From: Elmis aenea
Lineage: Eukaryota; Arthropoda; Insecta; Coleoptera; Elmidae
DNA: 64,000 nt
NCBI GenBank assembly: GCA_947652605.1
Contig: OX393581.1
Coordinates: 32,296,788 to 32,360,787, forward strand
Reading direction: 5' to 3'
In this document: piece after piece, positions 21,621 through 33,580 of the stretch
Layout of the letters: each line of letters starts with the position of its first letter
How positions within the stretch are numbered: the stretch's first letter is position 1
The notes under the pieces: generated by a model
The model's input: the letters and a program-made list of their open reading frames with translations, nothing else
What the model was told of the DNA's origin: nothing
Database searches by the model: none
Translations under genes and position numbers: made by a program

Positions 21621-23124
21621 CAGACCCGGACTGGCCATCGGGCAGTTCGGGCAAATGCCCGAAGGGCCGGTGCCCGAATGGGCCGGTCTAAGCTACGGGA
21701 TTAATAAGTTCGGCGCTGAAGTATAAGGAGCGCAAAAATTATGATTATAACATTTGCCCGTTTAATACGGGCCGTATTCAATCTTAGTATTTTTCTGGCG
21801 CTCCACAATACGCAATAGCGTCGTATGTTTGATCGCGCCACTCGTGCTTCAGAAATAGTCCCGATATTATCCGAACCCTGAAGCCTATAGCTATAGATGG
21901 CGTGTGTATGTGTAAATAGTAGTTTCATAATCTGCTTATTTTATAAAACACATTGTTTAACAAATAGATTCGTAATAAATATATTGATGCGAGTTTATAG
22001 TATTTACCATATAAAGCTTTTAGTGGGTAGTAAAAGTTGATGCATGCTCTAAAACTAATTTTAAGCTGGAAAAATATCAAAAAAAATTCATGACACTAGA
22101 TGACAAATGCGGCCCGCGAACCCTAAAAATACGGGCCGCGCGATGTCAGACAATCCGCCATCTTGAATTCATACCAGATAATTTGCTTTTCACAAAAAAA
22201 TTATATATATCTACATGTTTTGACATTTCGAGTTTTTGTTGGTTCTCCACAAATCAAAGTCTCAAAAACACTTTTTTTTTGGCCCGCCAAATATTCGAAG
22301 TTTACAATTTGTCCCGCCTGGTCAAAACTTTGGGAACCCCTGCACTAGATTTTAGCGATTTTAGAAATATTCGCAAGAGTAAAGTGCCCGTATTATAGGT
22401 TTTCAAAAAAGTTTTTTTGGAACTTTTTTAGAATTCTTAAAATACTAGCACTTTACTCTTGCAAAAATATTTCTAAAATCGTTAAAATCTAATGTTATAT
22501 CAATTTTTATTGAATTTTTTTGAAACTTAAAATTAGTTTTAGACCATGCACCAACTTTTCCTAAGAATAAAATATTTTGAGAGACCGATAATAAAAAGCT
22601 TTTCCATTTGTTGGTTTTTTTTAATGTTAAAATTACTTGCTTCAAAAATAAAAATTGGAATTTTAACGTTAAATTTTACATTTGGTTTTATTTTTAATTC
22701 TAAATAATCTTTCCTCCTGAGGTTTTTTTGTACCTCTTCAATAAGGGTACATTACTCTTGTGAATATATCTGAAATAGGTAAAATTTAGTGTTGTATGAA
22801 TTTTTATAAAAAAATTTCATCTTAAAATTAGTTTGAGGTGATGCACCAACTTTTATAAAGCACTAAAAAAGTTAACAATAAAATTCATAATAAACAATTA
22901 TTCAATTTTTTGCATTCTTTTTTAATGACGCTGTTTAGAGAATATAATGTAACGTGAAAAATGAATAAATTAGTTGTGAAAAGGAAAAATAATAGTCAAG
23001 TTTAAAAAAAAAAAACATCAAAAGTTGTTGATTTTTTAAATAAAAATCAAATTTTGACCAACCCTGGCTGTGGGCCTCTATAATCTGAATGCCCGGGCCG
23101 GTTTTTGTTCCCAGTCCGTCACTG
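21621..23124. mobile_element. hAT-type non-autonomous element, 1504 bp, with 8-bp duplication GTTGTGTC
   Basis: The ends CAGACCCGGACTGG and CCAGTCCGTCACTG are inverted copies with one indel-like difference. Close to them lie inverted 'cgggca' and 'gcccgggccggt' stretches. The octamer GTTGTGTC flanks the element at 21,613-21,620 and 23,125-23,132. The interior from 22,045 on is shared with 207-987. A second hAT-type element sits inside at 22,102-22,342. No transposase is visible. Confidence 0.9.
22102..22342. mobile_element. Nested hAT-like element, 241 bp, with 8-bp duplication CACTAGAT
   Basis: The right end reads TTTGGGAACCCCTG; the left end is degraded but enters directly into 'gcggcccgcgaaccc'. 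CACTAGAT is found at 22,094-22,101 and 22,343-22,350. The uninterrupted version of this site is visible at 1-kb scale in the first repeat ('gtcactagattttgacg', near 236-252), confirming insertion after the host element formed. Confidence 0.85.
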
Positions 23125-23602
23125 GTTGTGTCCCAATTAACCGGAATCAAGTATATTAAATATGTCAAATTAGCTGAAATTATAACCTGTTCAATTTAAT
23201 TGTTGAGACAAATGAATACAGTCCAGATTTTGCATTTAACAGCACTTCCGGTTTTACTGTCGCCATGTTGTTTACTTTTCTGCCTCTCTATGATAGTGAT
23301 CGGGGTTTATTCTCAAAAATTGGACGCAAAGTAAGCAGATGACGAAAATAAAATCCTTTATTTAAATTTAATAGGTGGCGTTTTACTAAAAATAACAATA
23401 TTTTAGTAATACCTATTGCTATTCCAAATCAAATCTAAGATCTATTAGCGAAAATATCAACGATGGAATTCAGTTGATAACAATAAAAGTTTTTGGAATT
23501 TTTCAATATAATTTTTTTTATGGGTGTAAAATCATTTTATTCAGTAGACTTTTTAAAAACATTAATTCTCGAAATGAAAGTTTTATTGCTTTGAGTTATA
23601 TA

Positions 23603-23682
23603 CAGGGTGTCCCAGATAACAAGAGAAAAAAAACACATTTAACTGTTTCATAGCCAACTTCAATGTTATCTGGGACACCCTG
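23603..23682. mobile_element. 80-bp mini fold-back with CAGGGTGTCCCAGATAAC ends
   Basis: CAGGGTGTCCCAGATAAC is mirrored by GTTATCTGGGACACCCTG, flanked by TA on both sides, around a 44-bp non-coding centre. It is the shortest member here of the CAGGGTG/CCGGGTG end type. Confidence 0.85.
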
Positions 23683-23699
23683 TATATTAAATAGCAGTG

Positions 23700-24990
23700 C
23701 CAAATTATACGGCTATACTAAAAATAATTTTGTTGTAACTTGTAACAAGAACTGCATAATTTAAATTTATAAGTTGGGTCTCTTAACAATTCTGTAATAT
23801 TCTTACGGTGCTTTGAAAATTGATTGTTATTCTTGTATGTAAGTACCTCCACCAATTTGCACATGACTTCGTATGCAAAAGTTAAAGAAATTTATTTACA
23901 TTAAACAAACACTTTTTTACATAACTTTAGACACGTAACATAATATTTGGTTTAAAACTTGATACGTTGTTTTATTATCTTAAAGTCACAAAGTTTGCAA
24001 AACATTAAATATTTAAAATATGTTTGCATAATTTGTTTACAAACAAGAGTGACGGTGCATGTTGTGCACCTTCAGGTACATAAAACATCGAAATAAGATG
24101 AATCTACATTGTTGACCTACATAGAAACTGTTTTTATGTTTTTAATTAAATAAATGGATTATCTTTCATTTCTATGAGAAAAAAATTTAAAAAAAAACTC
24201 AGAAGACATTATTTTATAACAATTCTTATAAATTCATATTTACCATGTAGTTTACAGTAAAACTATTTGTTTTGCAGAAGTAAGTTTTATTAATATTCAT
24301 AGAATTTGCCACAGACGAAAATAAATGCTTATTTACACAGGGAAGCTAAAATATTGCCTTTTTTTTTATTATAACAAAAAATTTGAAAATCTTGGATTTA
24401 TTTTGATATAAAAAATTATCAATAAGTAAGCGGAAATTATTTTTATATTTTCGTTTGTACTTTTAAAACAAAGGCAACGATAAAAATATTTACTTAATAT
24501 AATGTAAATTACAAAAATTCGTGTTTAATTGTTAACTTCACACTTTTTCGATTTTCTTATCGCAATGTATTTTTGTCATAAAATGTACACAAATGTATTT
24601 AACAGTTTGATTTGTTCAGTGATTTAATGTAAATAAATTCATTATAAGTTGTTAACTTCAATATTGTATTTTTAAACATAAATGTTACCGTGCGTAACGT
24701 ATTTTTAAAACAAAATACTACAATAAATTTTTTTTTGCGGATTGTATTTTTTTTTAAACCAACAATTCGTTTAATGTCTTTATGTATCACTTTAAATTTC
24801 AACATAAAACACGTTACGAATATTTTAAAACACTTTTAATTGCTAAAAATGTAATGGACACTTACCAGAAAAACTCGTAGTAAATTGTCAATTTTTTATT
24901 CATTACCTATATTTCGTTTAAAGCCCAATCGGTAGTAAAAAAATCATTATTACAGTAATATCTGTAAAAATTTTGTAATTTGGTTGTTTT
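23700..24990. other. Gene-free AT-rich stretch
   Basis: I see no coding or repeat feature. Confidence 0.5.
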
Positions 24991-25009
24991 CACAAAATTT
25001 GAGTTTTCA

Positions 25010-25320
25010 TGAAAACCGCGTGGTTTCGGTGTTGTAGCCTGCAAGGTCCGTGACCAACTTTGCAGAAGCGTACCGCGGTACTGGAGTAGAGCAGTAAGAT
25101 GAATCTGTTACAGCAGCAGGGATCGTGTACTCGTGAATGGATGTTTCTCCCCATTGGCCCTTTCAGTGCTGACGTCATTACATTGATTGTCAACTCTCAC
25201 GTGCCGCACAGCCTGCAGGATCATAACGTTAGCGCGAATATAAGAGTGTCCTTAGCGTTCTGAGCGTCCTGTTCAATGTAGCATGCGATGACTGCTGCTA
25301 AAACCTGAAGAGGGTACTTA
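25010..25320. promoter_or_regulatory. GC-richer island with TGACGTCA and a TATA-like box
   Basis: A block of about 300 bp that is much richer in G and C than its flanks contains TGACGTCA (25,170-25,177), CACGTG (about 25,198), and GAATATAAGAG (about 25,237) some 60 bp further on. No open frame of note follows. TGACGTCA is the classic CRE/ATF site. The role is inferred; it could be a distal enhancer or a promoter for a transcript I cannot identify. Confidence 0.4.
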
Positions 25321-26564
25321 ATATTAAAACGGAATGTAATAAAACGAGGTTTTTTCGATCGTTAATTAAATATGTTTTGAACATTAGTCTATATACGAAG
25401 TAATGTTTTTTTTTTACTTTGGAGATCATTTATTAAACAAATTCATAAAGGCATTACGTCAGATCGTCTGTTGATTCAACGTTGATGTTCGTCTAAATTA
25501 AATAAAACGGATTTTGGACTGCGCAGATTCATGCAGTTGATATCATTTAAGTCAAAAGTTGGTTTATTTTCTGCATTAGAATTGTGTCATGATAATCGAT
25601 ATTTCGTCCTTTTTAATAGGGATACTTTCAGGACCAGGATTTAAAATTTCCTAGCTAGAAGTGGTCGAAAAGTCGTTTATGACGCGGTTGCAACGCGAAA
25701 ACCAAGTCAACCCACTAAACGTCGCCTGCAGAGCCTACAACAAACTACAAAGTTCAGGACTGCAACGATGACGGCTTAAGCATCTGACAACCTTTGAAAT
25801 AGAAATTACTTGTTTTAAAGATCGGCACAAATTATTAATTTTTTAAACTGGGAACCCCACAATTTTTATTTTCTAGCCGTTTTATACACTTGAATAATAT
25901 ATTTCTCAATTTTTTTTAAACACATACTATGCTAATTTATAGAGACTATAAAATTTAGAAAAAAGTTGATTGTAATAGCAGTCGGCTGTTTTTCATTCTA
26001 CTTCTGATTTTGGGTTAAACACCAGTTCGAGCTGTCTCACCTGAAAGGATTTTGCCGATTTAATTTTCTATTATTTTTTTATTACCAAATAATTTAGGAA
26101 AATATGACGATGTTTATCTTTATTGGACTGGTAGTAGGTATAACCGTATTCGTTGGGTATTAAAAAAAATATAGGATATTAGTCAAAAGTAATTATTAAT
26201 AAAGACCGTTTTCCTAAACATGGATTTAAAAAAAGATATTATTAAAGGTCTGTTGTTACATATTAAAATAATTTTGTATTTTTTTTTTTACTAATTTAAT
26301 TAACAAACTTTCCCAGAGTTGCTATTTGCTTTTGTTACCAACATTTTCAAATTTTCAAATTGTAAATATATTGTACCAAATAACACTTTATAGCATTTTC
26401 GGTTTTTGGAAATAATAACATATTGCCTCAAACAAACATTTTGTCAAAATTCAAATATTTAGAAGGCCATAAATTCACCAACAACCTGTGTAACTAAAAT
26501 GTAATTATCAGCATGTATGTATGTGCAAGAGCATTTAATAGATCTTTACCTAGGGTCGAAGAGG

Positions 26565-26640
26565 GCTGGGTATACACGTCATTGAGGTTTACAGGATAAT
26601 GTAGTCAGTCCTGGAGGCTCGGGATTTTGAAACTGGGGCA
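26565..26640. promoter_or_regulatory. Small GC-richer island with CACGTCATT
   Basis: ACGTCAT (26,576-26,582) lies within a short GC-rich stretch next to 'ctggaggctcgggat'. It is listed because the same motif marks the other islands; it is weak on its own. Confidence 0.25.
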
Positions 26641-26879
26641 ACCTTATATCTCTGAATATAGCAAAAATAGAACTTTTAAATATTCATAAATAATAGAGGT
26701 GGTCGTATTGATTATTTTATTTTATAATTTTCTTGTCACAGTCTTTAAAATTTTATTAACTACTTATTTAAATATTTTAATTAAAATTAAGGTATTTTTA
26801 CAAACATTGTTAGTTAACAAAAAGTGGTTTACGTTTTGTATTAATTTTTGTTTAATAAAAAACAAATTACAAATTAACG

Positions 26880-27080
26880 AATGCAGCAGAGGTATATTGA
26901 ACTGCAGGTCATAGACCTGGTGATCTCTCCGCAGATGACCCAGTTGCCCCCCTCTTTGACACAATTTGCAACAAGTATTGACTCACCCCTCCCCCTCTTT
27001 GTTGCTATGACGTCATTACAAGTCTTGGTTGGGGTAAGTGCATCTATATTCCAAACATTACCCAGTTTCCTATCCCAGGT
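26880..27080. promoter_or_regulatory. GC-richer island with TGACGTCATTAC
   Basis: TGACGTCA (27,008-27,015) follows a C-rich run ('cacccctccccctctttg') and is followed by ATTAC, as at 25,178. A 70-codon frame covers it but has no recognisable domain. It ends near a donor-like 'ccag-gtatttt' at about 27,078. The regulatory role is inferred. Confidence 0.35.
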
Positions 27081-27781
27081 ATTTTTTTTTTAAATTCATC
27101 ATTTTCCTTAATTTGTAAGTTTGGTTTCGGATCCGATCTAACTCTGTTGAGTTAAACAATTTATGCACGTACCTTACAAATGTAATTTACATATATTTAT
27201 GAATGTAACAATATAATTTTGTGTCTTTAGTCTAATTCCGATTTTTCAGAAGATAAGCTTATTTTGCAAAAGTTTTCTATTTCGATAAAAGTACTATACG
27301 TTAATTTATTTTTATTACAGTTGTTTTGCCTGTTTGTATATAGCTACTAGAAAATGTGAGTCAATAATATTAATCATTGATAATTAATTTTCTAGTCAAA
27401 AATTTTTACCGCAAAAAGTATTTTTATTCAAAAACAATTTTTTTATTTTGAAAAATTCTGCTGCTGTGTAAAAGTTTATATTCAAGTGAGAAACAACTAA
27501 AATTGTTTTATATATGTAAAAGTCGACTGATGACAATTTTTAAACCTGCTTTATTCGGTTTGTCTACTGTTAATAAGTTAACACAATAAAAAAATTAAAA
27601 TGAAAAATTCACTAATATGTAGATATATTTTGGTTAGGTTAGGTTAAGCTGAGTTAACGTAGGTTGGATACTTGAAAACAAAAACGTTTAATTTTTTATA
27701 GTTTTCAAAATTGGAGCTAAGATAATTTCTTGTTCTTATACAAGGAGATTTATGTAGAAAATTTTTAGTCTCTAGTTTATA

Positions 27782-29030
27782 CAGGGTGAGTCACGACAAA
27801 CGCCACGGAGTTTTATGGCCAAACGGTATATATTTTTAAACTTTTGTCGCTGTTGGCTTATGTAAGTCAATAAGGGCTACATTTTAAAAATATGCTCCAA
27901 AAAAGAGTGGCATATCAAAGTTATACTTTTTTTTATGGAACACCCTGTATATTTTTACATTTTTGGATTCCTCTTTAAATTTACTTCAAAAAATGTAAAA
28001 GGTTATATGGGTCTAAAGTCAACCGTGTTCGTGAAAATTGCATTTTCATGAAAATACAGTACATTCAAAAATTTTTAACACTAAAAAATTTTGAGAAGTC
28101 TGAAGAAATTCGCTTGGAGATAAGATTGACAATAGATTATGTAACACTTTGCACCACCTACATTTTTAAAATATTATACAGGGCGTTTTTTACGCTTGGT
28201 CAAACTTGTGAAACTTTAAACATCGATAACTCATTTTTTTTTAAATACAACCCTATATTTTTTTACTCCGTCTTATAGAAAATTTAATTCTCTTTCGAAA
28301 ACGTAAGGCTGTTTTTCACCTAGGCAAGCGACAAAATTATAAGTTTCCTGTTTTTTCTTTCAATTGTTTTAAATTACCGCTGTCTACCTTTATAGCCTGC
28401 TTGAAAATATTACTTTGCCCTAATAATTAACAATAAAATCGCGATATCTCGGAAAATATTAATTTTAGGTGAAAAACAGCCTTATAATTTCGAAAGAGAA
28501 TTAAATTTTCTATAAGACTGTGTAAAAAAATATAGGGTGTTGTATTAAAAAAAAGAAAGTTATCGATGTTTAAAGTTTCACAAGTTTGACCAAGCGTAAA
28601 AAACGCCCTGTATAATATTTTAAAAATGTAGGTGGTGCAAAGTGTTACATAATCTATTGTCAATCTTATCTCCAAGCGAATTTCTTTAGACTTCTCAAAA
28701 TTTTTAAGTGTTGAAATTTTTTGAAAGTACTGTATTTTCATGAAAATGCAATTTTCACGAAAACGGTTTACTTTAGACCCATATACCTTATACCTTATAC
28801 ATTTTTTGAAGTAAATTTAAAGAGGGATCCAAAAATGTAAAAATATACAGGTTGTTCCATAAGAAAAAGTATAACTTTGAGATGCCACTCTTTTTTGGAG
28901 CACCCTGTATGTTTGAAAATATTTTTAAGATGTAGGCCTTATTGACTTACATAATCTAACGGCGACAAAAGTTTGAAAATATATACCGTTTGGCCATAAA
29001 CCTCCGTGGCGTCCGGCGTGACTCACCCTG
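27782..29030. mobile_element. 1249-bp fold-back element with CAGGGTGAGTCACG ends, flanked by TA
   Basis: The ends CAGGGTGAGTCACG and GTGACTCACCCTG are inverted, and the two halves (about 600 bp each) pair almost throughout, meeting near 28,380-28,430. Each half contains an internal 'acaccctgtatatttt' or 'acaggttgttcc' sub-end, so an older element end lies inside. Each half also carries the same open frame (28,048-28,278 + and 28,427-28,741 -), starting MKIQY. TA flanks both ends. Confidence 0.9.
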
Positions 29031-29489
29031 TATATTTGTTTGAAGAGAGAACATCAGTCGGTGACTTAATCTAATATTTAGGATAATAATTTGGTTTTTC
29101 AAAATTGTTGAATTTAAGATTATTCTATTTTTTTAATGAAAGAAGGTCAACTGAAATTCAAATGATTTGAAAATTTAAAAAATTTAAAAAATTCTTCAAA
29201 AGACAACTGAAGTTCTGAAATAATTGACCCAAAAATTTAGATTTTTAGAAATTGAAAATGAACACAGATGCTTTTATGTTGGTTTATCAACTTAAGAAAT
29301 AATTTGGCAAGAATTTATGTACGATCCAACAATAAATTAAAATAAAATATGTAATATATTTTCCAATTTTTTATATTGATTTAGCGTTCACAATTGTTGG
29401 TTTTGCAATTTTGTTGCATAATTTAAAAAAGTCATTAAACAGAAATGTATTAAAATGTGTTTTAAAAATAGATTTACGGTCCAAATATA

Positions 29490-29700
29490 GCTCTATGCGA
29501 AAAAGGAGCAAAATATGAACTGGCGGGACGTTTAGATTCCCTGAAAACAGAATGAACCCGTGCAGCGTCCTCGAACCTGCTATCCAGGGCATCGCACCCT
29601 GTTTGACCCAGTTCTCCCTCCAATTTTCATGTATGACATCATGCTGACGTCATAGTGAATGTAGGACAAATTCATTCTAAAATATCGGTATAGCTGGATC
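29490..29700. promoter_or_regulatory. GC-richer island with TGACGTCATAG
   Basis: TGACGTCA (29,645-29,652) is preceded by a related TGACATCA (about 29,634) and by 'ctgtttgacccagttctccc', which resembles 'atgacccagttgccccc' in the 26.9-kb island. I see no coding signal. The role is inferred. Confidence 0.35.
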
Positions 29701-30524
29701 CGCAATTAATTTACTTTATAGCTAGCGCTTGTTTTATGCAAACCGGTTCGTTGATCAATGCAGCCTTAATTTTTAGTGGAGCTGGCTGAAAACTGCAAAT
29801 TGTTGCCCAAATTACAGAAACATGGAAATCAGTGTTACTAGTTTATCATTTGATGCCATGAATAGAAACATTCAGTCGGTTTTCACTGCAGTAAAACCTA
29901 TGAGAAGATACTTTGAAAATTTTGCAGGATACTTTTTCACTTCTTCAATTTACATAATATTATTTCTACTTCTACAATTCACATAAAAATATAAATTAAA
30001 CTAAGACATTACTAAAAAAGTGTCATGTTCCCCAATAAAATGGTTTTGTCTATAATAAGTACAAAAAAGTTAAAATGAAAAGCAAACTGCTATTGCATAC
30101 CTATCTATTTTAATCGCACAAATTATAATTTAAAATAAAACAAGGTAAAGTAAGACACGTGACGTTTGAGGTCAGATATCGAACGTCTGTTGTTCATAAC
30201 AAACAATCCACATTCGAACAGGGAACAAGGGTAGTCACGAAAATTAAAAAAGGCTTAGAAACAAAGGATTCTGCTCTGCTGCCCTTATAGTCATCCTCTA
30301 TATTCGTTCGACAAAGTATAGCTTAGCAGTTTCCAAACATTATGTACCGGCGCCCCCTTTTTCACCTAAAAAATTTCACACAATTAGACAAGTTATAAAC
30401 TATTAATTACTACAGCGATCGTGTTTTGTTAAGTCAAATACAACGATTTTGTGAAAAATAATAAATATTTTTTTCTACTACCACTAATGTAAATGACTCC
30501 TACCGTACATACAGACTGCATTCA

Positions 30525-30870
30525 TAAAAAATGAATTCTAACGCGCGGTAAGCAAAACGCACACTTGTCTAGAAAGATCGAAGTAGCCTTACGTCAAACA
30601 CTGCCTGCATCCATAGTAAATGAGTTATAACGCAAGGTAAGCAAAACGCACACTTGTCTGGAAATATCAAAGTAGGCTTACGTCAAAATTGACAAGACAA
30701 CGTAATTACATGTGTATATTAGCCAAAAAGCCGTTAAAATCGTATGTATTATGACATAATTGTGTTCGTAGAAAAAGTAAGCTACATAACACGAGTTGTA
30801 AAGCAATTACGCACTCGTGGAAACTTTTCCACTCGGGCGTAATATGCTTCTTACAACTCTTGTTATGTAA
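30525..30870 (+). repeat. Dispersed repeat, copy 2 ('aacgcgcggtaagcaaaacg' units), without fold-back insertion
   Basis: Two tandem units at 30,540 and 30,630 are joined by 'tgcctgcatccatagtaaat', followed by 'gtagaaaaagtaagct', 'cataacacgagttgtaaagc' and 'cttacaactcttgttatg'. It matches 18,300-19,570 apart from the fold-back and thus gives that element's empty site. The hAT at 30,876 is inserted at its right edge. Confidence 0.8.
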
Positions 30871-30875
30871 TATAC

Positions 30876-31486
30876 CAGGGGTGGCCAAGCTCCTTGATAG
30901 TCCGAGCCATTTTTCAAAATTTGAAATTTTTCGCGAGCCGCAATTAAATACGTATTTAAAAGGTATGCAAAAAAGGTATTAAAAAAATTTTTTTCACAGA
31001 AATTATATTTATTGAAAACATAAATAAAAGTACAAAATATGTGTATTGAATTTAAATATTAAAAATTAAACAAATTTATTTTACTTCTCTTGATAATTCT
31101 TTAAAATTTGGTGAATAAATTGGTGACAGCACTTCTCAGTAATTCTTTGAGATGCTGGTTAGTTAATACTGATCGGTCACAATCGGCCTGGAGTCGGTCG
31201 ATTACGGACGATTACGCCACTGTTTATGTTCGTTCGCGTAGTTTTCGATGAGTCATATCATTCTTAACTTGGACGGAAATGAAATTTGTTACAACGTTGC
31301 ACTTAGTCTTTCATATTTGTTGTCAGTAATTTAAAAGACATTTTGAAACACATACGGAACGATAATAATTTTTTAAAATATAATAGCACAAAAATGAAAA
31401 GGGAACTCGGGTACATTTATCGAGAGCCACAAATAATCCTTCAAAGAGCCGCATGTGGCTCGCGAGCCGCAGGTTGGCCACCCCTG
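30876..31486. mobile_element. hAT-type non-autonomous element, 611 bp, with perfect duplication TAATATAC
   Basis: The ends CAGGGGTGGCCAAGC and GGTTGGCCACCCCTG are inverted, followed inside by 'cgcgagccgca' and 'tgtggctcgcgagccgc'. TAATATAC lies exactly at 30,868-30,875 and 31,487-31,494. The end sequence and 8-bp duplication are typical of hAT. No transposase remains. Confidence 0.93.
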
Positions 31487-31994
31487 TAATATACTAAAAA
31501 AATTAATTTTTTAAAAAAATATTTTTCTATGTAACACTAAGAAAACAGAAAACTTTATATGGTTGAAATAAGAAAATAATTCCCTATAAATTAAAGTAAA
31601 AAAAGGTTATTTAAAAAAATATTACGATCGCCTGTCAGTTACATATGATCGGCCTGTATATTTTTACATTTTTGGAAAGAGGAAGCGATTTTGGATACAA
31701 CTGCACTATTTTGGTTAATTTTTATAAATTGTGGTTATTTCCGGCGAAACCGGAAGTGACATAATTGTGTGCATGTGCTCAAAAACGCAGGTTTTTGCAC
31801 ATATCATAGGTCTAAAATTTCATTAATCTAAAATCAAAACTTTTTTTTTTTTTAATTATTATTTAGAAATTTACAATCTGCTAAGATCTATAGCAATGAG
31901 TAAATGTGTTAAATGGTTACTACACATAAGGAGTATTTTGTTCAGTAACAAAAACTCCGAAAATTAATTTTTAATTAATTATTTATATTTGAAA

Positions 31995-33167
31995 CTAATG
32001 TTGATTGTTGAGCGCGTCCGCTGGCCAGTGTTTTTTCAGGCGCTTTTCAGCTGCGTAAGGGATGCGTAGAGGGCTGGTTAGGTCATTGGGATGTCCCTCC
32101 AGTCCATAGAGGCATTTTTTTGTTAATCGGACAATTTCCTCTTCTACTGAAGGTATAGCCGAGTCGTCGTGGAGGGTCTTGTTTGAGATGTACCACGGAG
32201 CATTGTAAATTGTTCTTAGGATTTTTGACTGAATTCTTTGGATTACTTTAGTGTTGGTTGGCTTTGTGCATCCCCAGAGTTGGATGCCGTATGCCCAGAT
32301 TGGTTTTAATATACATTTATAGAGTAGGAGTTTATTATTTATGGATAACTGGGATTTTCGCCCGATGAGCCATTGCATCTGTCTTAATTTAAGGTTGATT
32401 TGCGTTTTCTTGGCAATTATGTGCGGTTTCCACGTAAGTTTTTTGTCTAGTGTTAGTCCTAGGTATTTATATTCGTCTCTCACTGGCAATTGCACGTTGT
32501 TTATTGTTACCGCAGGGCAAATTACCCTTCGATTTGTGAACGTGACCTGGGCTGATTTGGTGTGGTTTACTTTTACGCGCCAGGTGTTTAACCAGTCCTG
32601 AAGTTGATTGAGATGGTTTTGGAGGTTTTGAGAGGCTGTGATTGGATTTTCGTTTACAGCTATGATGGCGGTGTCATCTGCGAATGTTGCGATTATGGTA
32701 TTGTTTGTAGTTGGAATGTCGGCGGTGAATAGCAGATATAGTAAGAGTCCCAGTACGCTGCCTTGAGGCACTCCTGATTTGATAAGGTGGTATGCGGAGG
32801 TTTCCGTGTTGAATCTGGTTTGGAAATATCGTTCTGTAAGGTAGGATTTCAGTATAAGGAAGTGTGGTGTGGGAATAGTAAGTTTGAGTTTATATAAGAG
32901 GCCGTCATGCCACACTCTATCAAAAGCTTGCTCAATGTCGAGAAAAGCGGCCGTGCAGAGTGTCTTTTCTTCAAGGCTTTTGAGTATCTCGTTCACTATC
33001 CTGTGGCTTTGTTGTATGGTTGAGTGGTGCTCGCGGAAGCCAAATTGGTGTAGTGGTATTTTTTCGTCGATACTAGCATCCACTGCTATTCTTTTGAGTA
33101 GAAGTTTTTCGAATATTTTGGACATGGATGGTAGTAGACTTATTGGTCGATATGATGTGGCGTTATT
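31995..33167 (-). pseudogene. LINE ORF2, C-terminal two thirds of the reverse transcriptase
   Basis: In retrotransposition this domain copies the element's RNA at the nicked target. The open frame begins in frame after the inversion junction with NATSYRPISLLPSM and contains, in order, the finger segment GFREHHSTIQQ, the motif A region AAFLDIEQAFDRVWH, the motif B region SGVPQGSVLG, the catalytic FADD in IIATFADDTAII, the LNxxK-like VNHTKS and the thumb YKYLGLTLDKKLTW. The C-terminal 120 residues match the non-LTR tail after the polymerase. There is no internal stop or frameshift over about 390 codons, so the insertion is fairly young. The frame lacks its own start because its N-terminal part is at 33,570-35,082 on the other strand. 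The RNase-H domain is absent, as in most Jockey elements. The clade call rests on the endonuclease and ORF1 features of the other half. Confidence 0.93.
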
Positions 33168-33169
33168 CT

Positions 33170-33580
33170 AATTCTAATTACAAGGGCTGCACAGTGTATA
33201 GGGACTTGCAGAATTCAAGAAATAAAATAAGAAACGGGACCCAACATAAGCAACAAAACCAACAAAGTCAACAAACCCAACAAAGCCTGCAAAGTCAACA
33301 AACCCAACAAAGACAGCAAAGTCAACAAACCCAACAAAGACAGCAAAGTCAACAAATCCAACAAAACCAACAAAATGTGCAAGGGATAATTAACAGCCCA
33401 TCCTATGCGACTGCGTTGAAGGGGACAAGGGTAGAAAGCCAAACAGTGGACCTAGGAACCCAACTGAGTTTATTCTTAGACGAATTCAAAACAATGTTCA
33501 CACAGCTCATTAACCAGAACAGCATGATACTGAATATGCTTTCTACTGTAATAAACAACAAAATCAGTAATGGACATTAA
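33170..33580 (+). pseudogene. LINE ORF1 (Gag-like) C-terminal part with glutamine-rich repeat
   Basis: The frame enters with NYKGCTVYRDLQ, the end of a CCHC zinc knuckle of the ANYKGC type found in Jockey-clade ORF1 proteins that bind element RNA. A region of about 45 residues built on QQSQQTQQ units follows, then SPSYATALKG and an amphipathic end typical of this family. The stop (33,578-33,580) overlaps the ORF2 start at 33,570 by 11 nt, a usual arrangement in Jockey elements for coupled translation. The first two knuckles and the N-terminus are missing, through 5' truncation at the inversion junction near 33,168. The Q repeat comes from a tandem array of 'caacaaacccaacaaagac'-like units and may have grown within this copy. 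Confidence 0.85.
33240..33375 (+). repeat. Glutamine-codon minisatellite inside LINE ORF1
   Basis: Imperfect units of 'caacaaacccaacaaag' and 'acagcaaagt' repeat about eight times, encoding a QQSQQTQQ-type tract. Confidence 0.75.

Noticed and set aside
33128..33169. Start of the frame that runs into LINE ORF1
   Set aside because: These codons are antisense reverse transcriptase sequence left of the inversion junction; the real ORF1 part begins at about 33,170.
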